A DNA stretch of 64,000 bases. Origin: an uncultured Caulobacter sp. Lineage in GTDB: Bacteria > Pseudomonadota > Alphaproteobacteria > Caulobacterales > Caulobacteraceae. Both the position numbers and the translations under genes were made by a program. Shown piece by piece: positions 50,239 to 56,907 of this stretch. The number at the start of each line of letters is the position of its first letter. Within the stretch, counting starts at the first letter, position 1. The notes under the pieces are model-generated. The model saw only the letters and a list, made by a program, of their open reading frames with translations. It had not been told where the DNA came from and made no database searches. The DNA is taken from the NCBI RefSeq assembly GCF_937900395.1, contig NZ_CALCDX010000240.1, positions 5,883-69,882 on the forward strand, written 5' to 3'.

Positions 50239-53200
50239 CTAGAAGCTCATCCGCAGGCCCAGCACGTAAGTACGGCCGGGCTTGTAGTAGGTGAAGGTCG
50301 CGTTGTCGTACTGGAAGTACGAGCGCAGCGACTCGTTGGTCAGGTTGGTGACGTTGAAGGTCACCTGCGGCGCGTTCTTCATGCCGAAGATCTTCTCCAG
50401 ATCGTAGCTCGAAGAGAAGTCCGTCTGCTTGTAGTCGTCCGAGAACAGGGCGGCTTGGGTCACGCCGTTCTGGTTGGCGCCGCTGGACTGCGAGCCCTTC
50501 CGGTAGACGTGGCTCAGACGCAGGCTGACGCCGTTGTGCTCGTAGTAGCCGGTCAGGTTGTAGGTGTACTTGGCCACGCCGTAGGCGGTCGCCGGACCGT
50601 TGCTGGTCTGGTCGACGATCGTGGCGTTGGCGTTGAAGCCCAGACCCTCGACGCCGAAGCGGCTGGTCAGGAAGTCGAGCGGCTGCACCCACTGGAATTC
50701 CAGGCCGTTGATCGTCAGCTTGTTGGGCACGTTGATCTGCGACTGGATCTGAACCTGAGCCTGGGTCGGGCCGCCACGCGAGTTGATGGCCGTCTTCTGG
50801 GTGTCGTTCAGGGTGTCGTAGGTGATGCCGTACTGGGCCAGGGCCGAGAACGGTTGGGTCACGACGTTGTTGGTCGTGAAGCCGGTCAGCGACTTGCGGA
50901 ACGCGTTGACCGCGATCACGCCTTCCTGGCCGGTGTAGAATTCGAAGCCCAGGTCGATGTTCTTCGAGAAGTACGGCTTCAGGGCCGAGTTGCCGATCGT
51001 GGCCTGGTCGGCCGACGGGGCGCCGAAGGAAACGCCCGGCAGCTGAGCGGCCGGATCCGGACGGGTCATCGTTTCCGAGACCGCGACGCGGGCCACGGCG
51101 TTCTCGCTGACGTCATAGGCGATGTTCGCGGCCGGCAGCCACTTCGAATAGGTGTTCTCGGTGTAGACGAAGTTGGTGACGTTCGGATAGCGCGCGCCGT
51201 CCGGCAGCTGAGCGCCGCCCGGCAGGGTGTTGCGCGGATCCGCCAGCGAGACGCGGCCGCCGATCGTCTGCTTGGTGTGCACGTAGCGGATGCCGATGTT
51301 GTAGCGCAGGTCGCTGTCCTTGACCTGGGTCACGCCGTTCAACTCGGTATAGGCCGAGCTGTTCTTCTCGTTGATATAGCCGCCGCTGGCGCCGGTGTTG
51401 GAACCACCCGACTCCGGCGTGTTGTCGTGGAACTGGTCGTAGTTGGTGGCCTTCTTGACCTTGTCCCAGTCGACGGTGACGAAGCCGGCCGGGCCGGGCT
51501 TCAGGTAGCTGGCCAGGCTGGTCGTCGGGATCAGCGAGCCGCCATAGGTGAGCGTGCCCGACTGACCGGCCGTGTAGCCCGTGCCGTAGCCCGGATAGGT
51601 CGGATAGCCGGCCGGGGCGGCGCCCGGCTGGTTCAGGCCCTGGCAGGGCGGGCCGCTGTTGGGCGAGGGCAGGTTCAGGCTCGGATTGTTGCCGCAGGTC
51701 GCGTTCTGCCAGGCGCCGCTGTTGTCATAGCCGCGGATGGTGCGCGAGATGTCGTCGTAATTGGCGCCGAACTTCAGGCTCAGAGCCTCGTCGCCCCAGG
51801 TAACCGAACCGCGAGCGCCCTTGGTCTCATACCAGCGCTTCTCGTCCTGCATGTTCAGGCGACCGCCGGTCCACACGAAGTTGGCGGGGTTGTTCAGGTC
51901 GATGCTGCTCTTGATCGTCGGGACGCCGGTCGGGTTGTAGGTGTAGTCCACCGTCACGCCGTTGCCGAGCGCGGTCGCCGGACCGAAGGTCGGGCTTTCG
52001 CGGTGGAAGGTGCTCTTGGTGTAGTTGGCCTGGGCCTCGACCTTCAGCTTGTCGTTGATCTGCCATTCGCCGCCCGGATTGATCCCCCACAGCTCGGTCT
52101 TTTCGAGATAGGGGCGGAATTCCAGGAAGAAGCTCGAGTTGGCGTAGGTGCCCTGGGTGACGGTGCAGCCCGTCGAGCAGTCGGCCTTGTCGTACTTGGT
52201 GTTCAGCGGAATGACCGCGCCGTTGCGGATGATCCACATGATGTCTTCGCGGATCAGGTCGTTCTTCTTGTAGCCGTACAGACCGTCGACATAGAATTTC
52301 ATGTCGTCGTTCGGCTGCCACTCGAGGCTGCCCACCAGGTTGATGCGATCGCGCGTGCCGTAGTTGGCCGACGGGCGGCCGATACGCGGCAGCAGGCCGT
52401 TGTCGATCTGCTGGATCGTGGCGCCGGGGTTGTTGGCCAGCAGGAAGGCGCGGTCGATGGTCGTGCCGGCGACCAGGCCGCCGCCGGCGCCGACCGGCAC
52501 CGTGGCCGGGATCGTCCAGTTGCCGCCGCCCGTGGCGTTACAGCCGCTGGTCGCGCCGCACTGGGCCGCCGACAGGTTCGGGTTGGTGAAGCCGATGGTC
52601 TCGTAGCCGCGCGTGTCGGTCTTCAGGCGCTGGCCGGAAACGCCGAACAGGACGCCGAAGTTGTCCCAGGTCTTGCTGGCGATCAGCGAACCCTTGCCGC
52701 CCAGCTTGGCGCCGTCGGCCTTCACGCCCTGGATGTTCATGCTCAGGTGCTGACCGGGACGATCGAACGGACGCGCCGAGCGCATGTCGATGTTACCCGC
52801 CGCGCCGCCTTCCAGCAGGCTGGCCGAGTAGCTCTTGTTCACCGTCAGCTTGGTGAAGAGGTCGGTCGGGAAGAACGACAGGTCGACCGAACGGTCGGTG
52901 CCTTGCGCGTCGGTCGCGCCCGACGAGGCCACGGCGATCGAGGCGCCGTTCAGGGTCACGTTGGTGAAGTTCGAGCCGAGACCGCGGATGGCGACGTTCG
53001 TGCCTTCGCCGGTGATGTCACGCGTGATGGTGATGCCGGGGATGCGGTTGAACGACTCGGCGATGTTGGAGTCGGGGAACTTGCCGATGTCTTCGGCGAA
53101 GATCGCGTCGGCGAAGCCGGTGGTCTCGCGCTTGGCGACCGTCGATTGCGCCAGGCTCTTGCGGTAGCCGGTAACGACGATTTCTTCGACCGCGCTGTTG

Positions 53201-53328
53201 TCCTCCGCGGCGGCCGGGGCCGGGGCGGTTTGAGCGTAAGCGGCCTGACCGATCGTCAAAGTGGTCAGGCAGGTCGCGCCGATCAGAGCCAGACGACGGG
53301 CGGAACGGTTTTGTCGGGTAGTCCGCAT
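50239..53328 (-). CDS. TonB-dependent receptor, probably for xylan/glucuronoxylan oligosaccharides
   Basis: A 1029-residue outer-membrane receptor. The signal peptide is at 1-33, the TonB box (EEIVVTGYRKS) at about 48-58, and the plug domain follows (DIGKFPDSNIAESFNRIPGI). The rest is a 22-stranded barrel ending in the canonical terminal Phe (LGLRMSF). Caulobacter-type receptors of this size import oligosaccharides. Its promoter shares GGTCAGACC with manD, so it is probably induced with glucuronate use. Confidence 0.93.
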   Translation of the reverse strand: MRTTRQNRSARRLALIGATCLTTLTIGQAAYAQTAPAPAAAEDNSAVEEIVVTGYRKSLAQSTVAKRETTGFADAIFAEDIGKFPDSNIAESFNRIPGITITRDITGEGTNVAIRGLGSNFTNVTLNGASIAVASSGATDAQGTDRSVDLSFFPTDLFTKLTVNKSYSASLLEGGAAGNIDMRSARPFDRPGQHLSMNIQGVKADGAKLGGKGSLIASKTWDNFGVLFGVSGQRLKTDTRGYETIGFTNPNLSAAQCGATSGCNATGGGNWTIPATVPVGAGGGLVAGTTIDRAFLLANNPGATIQQIDNGLLPRIGRPSANYGTRDRINLVGSLEWQPNDDMKFYVDGLYGYKKNDLIREDIMWIIRNGAVIPLNTKYDKADCSTGCTVTQGTYANSSFFLEFRPYLEKTELWGINPGGEWQINDKLKVEAQANYTKSTFHRESPTFGPATALGNGVTVDYTYNPTGVPTIKSSIDLNNPANFVWTGGRLNMQDEKRWYETKGARGSVTWGDEALSLKFGANYDDISRTIRGYDNSGAWQNATCGNNPSLNLPSPNSGPPCQGLNQPGAAPAGYPTYPGYGTGYTAGQSGTLTYGGSLIPTTSLASYLKPGPAGFVTVDWDKVKKATNYDQFHDNTPESGGSNTGASGGYINEKNSSAYTELNGVTQVKDSDLRYNIGIRYVHTKQTIGGRVSLADPRNTLPGGAQLPDGARYPNVTNFVYTENTYSKWLPAANIAYDVSENAVARVAVSETMTRPDPAAQLPGVSFGAPSADQATIGNSALKPYFSKNIDLGFEFYTGQEGVIAVNAFRKSLTGFTTNNVVTQPFSALAQYGITYDTLNDTQKTAINSRGGPTQAQVQIQSQINVPNKLTINGLEFQWVQPLDFLTSRFGVEGLGFNANATIVDQTSNGPATAYGVAKYTYNLTGYYEHNGVSLRLSHVYRKGSQSSGANQNGVTQAALFSDDYKQTDFSSSYDLEKIFGMKNAPQVTFNVTNLTNESLRSYFQYDNATFTYYKPGRTYVLGLRMSF

Positions 53329-53568
53329 GTTTCTCCCCCTAAGGTTGACGCCTTGCGCCAGTTCGTTGTTCGCCGCGACCCGCCGACTCCTTTTAGAGTC
53401 TGACGCCCCGCCATAAGGCAGTGGTAGCGGTCACACTGGAAGCGTTACGAGGTATGTCCTCGTGTGTCAACGTGGTCAGACCTTGTTGTCGGGAGAGTGT
53501 CGGACCTTTGGTTGGCCACTGCGGCGCCGGCGCAACGGTGTTGGGTTGGGGGGAGGTTAACGTGAACA
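53329..53568. promoter_or_regulatory. Upstream region of the TonB receptor: FadR-type site and LacI-like half-site
   Basis: On the minus strand TTGACA (53470-53465) follows GGTCTGACC (53482-53474, the same as GGTCAGACC) by 3 nt, the same layout as at manD. About 33 nt further downstream TGGTAGCGGTCACA (53432-53445 on the plus strand) resembles a half LacI operator. The rest of the interval has no gene. Confidence 0.55.
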
Positions 53569-53703
53569 GCGCCCCCTCCGTCTCGCCGCTTCGCGCCGAG
53601 CCACCTCCCCCGTTACACGGGTGAGGATGAAGCGGACTCCTCCTGCCCCGCTTGCGGGGGAGGTGGCGCGGCGCCGATAGGCGACGTGACGGAGGGGGCG
53701 CTT
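53568..53703. repeat. Family F palindromic repeat
   Basis: Ends GCGCCCCCTCCGTC and GACGGAGGGGGCGC are inverted. Variable hairpins (CGCCGCTTCGCGCCG-like and CGCGCCGATAGGCGA) lie next to CACCTCCCCC elements. Located upstream of the DUF1272 gene end. Confidence 0.85.
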
Positions 53704-53732
53704 CGAGCCCCTTTCATAAGGAGTGGGAGCGC

Positions 53733-54020
53733 TTACACCCACCCCGCCGGCCGCTCGGGCTCGCGGTGAGGCGTCGGCGGCGTCGCCGGCCGATGGGCCT
53801 TGATCACCCGGCGCAGCGAGGCGGGGAAGCGGTGCAGCTGGACCTCGGGCCGGATCGGGCGGGCGACCAGGCCGCCGCCGCAGTCGGGGCAGATCTCGTC
53901 GAAGCGCAGCTCGGCGCACGTGGCGCAGAAGGTGTGCTCGAAGGTGCAGATTCGCGCCTCCGGGCTGGCCGGCGGCAGGTCGCGGTCGCAGCACTCGCAA
54001 TTGGGACGCAACTCGAGCAT
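53733..54020 (-). CDS. DUF1272 zinc-finger-like protein
   Basis: A 95-residue protein of DUF1272. It carries three cysteine pairs (CECCDRDL, CTFEHTFCATCAE, CPDCGGGL) that form a double zinc-binding knot, and the invariant MLELRPNCECC start. Function unknown. The C-terminal 40 residues are Pro/Arg-rich. Confidence 0.9.
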   Translation of the reverse strand: MLELRPNCECCDRDLPPASPEARICTFEHTFCATCAELRFDEICPDCGGGLVARPIRPEVQLHRFPASLRRVIKAHRPATPPTPHREPERPAGWV

Positions 54021-54168
54021 GGGCCGTCCTCCCGTGTCCGTCGCGCTTCTCTAAGAGCCATGTCTGGAAGCCCTTTACTATAAAGCGTTTTTCCCGCCTC
54101 GCGCGAGGGCGCGCGTTCAGTGATCACGGGAATGTGGAGGCCCGCGAAATTCGCGTGATCGAGAGGGG

Positions 54169-54243
54169 TTGACCCCCTCCCCCATACCCCCTAGACACGC
54201 CGCCGTTTGCGCGGCGGACGGGCCAAAAGCCCGTCCGTTTTTT
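54169..54243 (+). promoter_or_regulatory. carA leader: possible promoter and terminator-like hairpin
   Basis: TTGACC (54169-54174) followed 14-15 nt later by CCCTAGAC is a weak sigma73-like promoter. A strong hairpin GGACGGGC-CAAAA-GCCCGTCC with GTTTTTT (54216-54243) follows, about 110 nt before carA. An alternative small hairpin (CCGCCG/CGGCGG, 54200-54217) overlaps its first two bases. This may be an attenuator or the terminator of a short leader RNA. No leader peptide or tRNA was seen in 54021-54354. Confidence 0.5.
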
Positions 54244-54354
54244 AGAAGTAACGCCCCGGCTCTCCGGGGCTGGGCAGGGGTGCACCTTGGCCCGCTTTTT
54301 TGCAAAAATAGGCCGCCCAATTCCGGGCCATCGCGTTCAGGAGCGCTCAACAGA

Positions 54355-55521
54355 ATGTCCCAAGACCTTCTTCCCGGCGTCACCGGCGTTCTGGCCCTCG
54401 CGGACGGCACGATCCTGCAAGGCGTGGGCTGCGGCGCGGTCGGCGACGCGGTCGGCGAGGTGTGCTTCAACACCGCCATGACCGGCTACCAGGAGATCCT
54501 GACGGACCCCTCCTACATGGCCCAGATCGTGGCCTTCACCTTCCCGCACGTAGGCAATGTCGGCACGAACGCCGAGGACGTCGAGCAGGTCACCGGCGTG
54601 GCCGAGACGGCCGCCCGCGGCGCCCTGTTCCGCGACGTCCCGACCGAGCAGGCCAACTGGCGCGCCGGCGGCGACTTCGACGCCTGGATGAAGACCCGCG
54701 GCGTGATCGGCCTGGCCGGGATCGACACCCGAGCCCTGACCCGCAAGATTCGCGAGACCGGCATGCCGCACGGCGTCATCGCCCATTCGCCGGACGGCAA
54801 GTTCGACCTTCCGGCCCTGGTCGCCAAGGCCAAGGCCTGGGAAGGCCTGGTGGGCCTGGATCTCGCCAAGGACGCCTCGACCACCCAGACCTTCACCTGG
54901 GACGAGGGCCTGTGGTCGTGGCCGGAAGGCTACGCCAAGCTCGATAAGCCCAAGTACGAGGTCGTGGTCATCGACTACGGCGTCAAGCGCAACATCCTGC
55001 GCGCCCTGGCCCATGTCGGCGCCCGCGCCACGGTGGTGCCGGCCGACACCAAGGCCGAGGACATCCTGGCTCGCAACCCGGACGGCGTGCTGCTGAGCAA
55101 CGGCCCCGGCGACCCGGCCGCGACCGGCGAATACGCCGTGCCCGAGATCCAGAAGCTGGTCGCCAGCGGCAAGCCGGTGTTCGGCATCTGCCTGGGCCAC
55201 CAGATGCTGGCCCTGGCCCTGGGCGCCAAGACCGTGAAGATGGAGCAGGGCCACCACGGCGCGAACCACCCGGTGAAGGACCTGACCACCGGCAAGGTCG
55301 AGATCGTCTCGATGAACCACGGCTTCACCGTGGACAGCGCCTCGCTGCCCGCGCCGGTGCAGGAGACCCACGTCTCGCTGTTCGACGGCACCAACGCCGG
55401 CATCGCGCTGGCCGACAAGCCGGTCTTCAGCGTCCAGCACCACCCGGAAGCCTCGCCCGGCCCGACCGACAGCCTGTATCTGTTCGAGCGGTTTGCTGGG
55501 CTGATGGACAAGGCGAGGTAG
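54355..55521 (+). CDS. carA: Carbamoyl-phosphate synthase small subunit
   Basis: A 388-residue glutamine amidotransferase that supplies ammonia for carbamoyl phosphate in pyrimidine and arginine synthesis. The CPSase small N-terminal domain is at 1-150; the class I amidotransferase domain has the catalytic Cys in FGICLGHQMLAL and the His-Glu pair in QHHPEASPGP. The start ATG at 54355 (MSQDLLPGVTG) is preceded by AGGAG. The large subunit gene is not in this window. Confidence 0.95.
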   Translation: MSQDLLPGVTGVLALADGTILQGVGCGAVGDAVGEVCFNTAMTGYQEILTDPSYMAQIVAFTFPHVGNVGTNAEDVEQVTGVAETAARGALFRDVPTEQANWRAGGDFDAWMKTRGVIGLAGIDTRALTRKIRETGMPHGVIAHSPDGKFDLPALVAKAKAWEGLVGLDLAKDASTTQTFTWDEGLWSWPEGYAKLDKPKYEVVVIDYGVKRNILRALAHVGARATVVPADTKAEDILARNPDGVLLSNGPGDPAATGEYAVPEIQKLVASGKPVFGICLGHQMLALALGAKTVKMEQGHHGANHPVKDLTTGKVEIVSMNHGFTVDSASLPAPVQETHVSLFDGTNAGIALADKPVFSVQHHPEASPGPTDSLYLFERFAGLMDKAR

Positions 55522-55547
55522 TTCTCGCCCTCCTCACCACAATTGCC

Positions 55548-55651
55548 CTCGTCATCCCGGCCGCAGCGAAGCGGAGAGCCGGGACCCAGGGGCCGCCGTA
55601 TTGCCGCTCGCCCCTGGGTCCCGGGTCGGCTACGCCGCCCGGGATGACGAG
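55548..55651. repeat. Family D palindromic repeat, left side of the GIY-YIG cassette
   Basis: A complete element with ends CTCGTCATCCC/GGGATGACGAG. Its outer left arm (55548-55592) pairs with 56029-56073 at 44 of 45 positions, across the GIY-YIG gene; its own right arm matches it less well. Confidence 0.9.
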
Positions 55652-55691
55652 AGCAATTGCATAGACAATCAACCTATAGTTACATCAACGA

Positions 55692-55982
55692 ATGGCGCAC
55701 CAGTCGTTCGTCTACATCCTCGCCAGCGGACGGAACGGCACGCTCTACACCGGCGTCACGGCGGACCTTTCGCGCCGTGTCTGGCAGCACCGAGAAGCGA
55801 AGACAGGCTTCACAGCCAAATACGGCGTCACCAAGCTGGTCTGGTATCAAGAGTTCGCGGAAGTCGATCAGGCGATCGTCTACGAGAAGCGCATCAAGCG
55901 CTGGCGGCGGGCCTGGAAGCTGCAACTGATCGAGGCCGAGAACCCTCAGTGGCTCGATCTCTACGAGAGCTGGAACTGCTGA
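55692..55982 (+). CDS. GIY-YIG nuclease superfamily protein
   Basis: A 96-residue single-domain GIY-YIG protein (UPF0213/URI-type). The signature is FVYILASGRNGTLYTGVT, followed by RRVWQHR and EKRIKRWRR with the catalytic Glu late in the domain. Such small proteins may cut DNA or act as structure-specific nucleases. It lies between two family D repeats whose outer arms are near-identical inverted copies. Confidence 0.9.
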   Translation: MAHQSFVYILASGRNGTLYTGVTADLSRRVWQHREAKTGFTAKYGVTKLVWYQEFAEVDQAIVYEKRIKRWRRAWKLQLIEAENPQWLDLYESWNC

Positions 55983-55988
55983 AGCCAA

Positions 55989-56073
55989 TCCCTCGTCCTT
56001 GCGCCCCAGGCGAAGCGCGATGCGGCCGCCCCTGGGTCCCGGCTCTCCGCTTCGCTACGGCCGGGATGACGAG
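55989..56073. repeat. Family D palindromic repeat, right side of the GIY-YIG cassette
   Basis: The right arm (CCCCTGGGTCCCGGCTCTCC…GGGATGACGAG) is intact, while the left arm is degenerate. The outer arm matches 55548-55592 in inverted orientation with one mismatch in 45. Confidence 0.88.
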
Positions 56074-56090
56074 TGGTTCTAATGGCGAAC

Positions 56091-56200
56091 TAGGCGGCCC
56101 CCATAGGGGCCGCCTCCCGCAAACATAGGGGGCGCTGCGGGAGGCGGCGGCCAAGCGCCCTCGGCAAAAGGGGGCGCGCTTCGGGCGCTTGGCGGCGGGC
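56091..56200. repeat. Cluster of three hairpins between convergent genes
   Basis: Stem 1 is AGGCGGCCCC/GGGGCCGCCT (56092-56115, loop CATA). Stem 2 is CCGCCTCCCGC/GCGGGAGGCGG (56110-56120 and 56137-56147), sharing bases with stem 1, so the two are exclusive. Stem 3 is GCCAAGCGCCC/GGGCGCTTGGC (56150-56160 and 56183-56193). No U-tract follows any of them. The region lies between the GIY-YIG and mini-rod genes, which converge, so a transcription end structure is possible, or a structured RNA. Confidence 0.55.
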
Positions 56201-56260
56201 AGAGTCCGGCGCTCTTCCGGCGAACCGGGACAGCGCGAGACCCAAACGCGTGGAGCGGGA

Positions 56261-56500
56261 CTAGGCCTTGATGTTCAGCAGCGCGCCGGTCATCTGGTCG
56301 GCGGTCTGAATGACCTTGGCGTTGGCCTTGAAGTCGTATTGAGCGCTGATCTGCTCGACACGTTCCTTGGCGTAGTCCACGTCCTTCAGTTCCTCGACCG
56401 TCTCGGCGTGCGCGTCGGACGACGCGACCCGCTGAGCGCTAGCGTTCAAGCGGTTGGCGGCGACCGTCATACCGGCGGCGGCGATAGCGAGAGCCTGCAT
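56261..56500 (-). CDS. Miniature flagellar rod/hook-like protein
   Basis: A 79-residue protein that resembles the joined ends of flagellar axial proteins. The N-terminus (IAAAGMTVAANRLNASAQRV) looks like the flg_bb_rod segment, and the C-terminus (FKANAKVIQTADQMTGALLN) looks like the FlgC/FlgE C-terminal segment, without the middle domain. The ATG at 56500 follows AAGGAGG. Role unknown; a rod-like or regulatory function is inferred. No other flagellar gene is in the window. Confidence 0.75.
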   Translation of the reverse strand: MQALAIAAAGMTVAANRLNASAQRVASSDAHAETVEELKDVDYAKERVEQISAQYDFKANAKVIQTADQMTGALLNIKA

Positions 56501-56564
56501 AAGGCGTCCTCCTTGCTCGTCGCGAGTTATCCGGTCGTTTCGGTTAAGCGGTCGCAACCAAAGA

Positions 56565-56579
56565 TGGTAAAATTTACCA
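56565..56579. promoter_or_regulatory. AT-rich palindrome TGGTAAAATTTACCA
   Basis: Two 7-bp arms surround one base in an AT-rich stretch 65 nt upstream of the mini-rod start codon. It stands out against the high-GC background and may be an operator. Beyond it, 56628-56673 holds CCACCTCCG…CGGAGGTGG, a further inverted repeat. The rest of 56501-56907 shows no gene. Confidence 0.4.
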
Positions 56580-56907
56580 CTTAGTCACCTTTTTTAGCGC
56601 GAATTAACCATGATATCGGTTTCCAGTCCCACCTCCGCTGGAGGCGGAATGATGCCCTCCTCCGGAGGTGGAGGACGGGAAGAGCGAGGTTTGACGGCGC
56701 GCAACGGCGGCGTCCGGCCCTCGCCCGCCCCCATCCGCGCAAGATCCTGCCGAAGATTACCAAACGTTTAGGTCGCCACGCCTCGACAAGCTGTCATCGT
56801 CCCGACATGGTTCGCGGCCGCCCGCCTGGGGCCGTTTTTCGATAACCGTTTCGACGCGACGACCGCCGATAGGGTCCGACGTTCGCGTCCCGAGGAGCCT
56901 CTTGAGA

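Noticed and set aside
50455..53403. A 982-codon open frame on the plus strand, antisense to the TonB receptor
   Set aside because: It is a mirror of the receptor in GC-rich DNA and encodes only low-complexity Val/Gly/Arg-rich sequence with no fold or domain.
54021..54200. A possible tRNA or small RNA gene upstream of carA
   Set aside because: No acceptor stem, CCA or cloverleaf is seen, only GC-rich hairpins.
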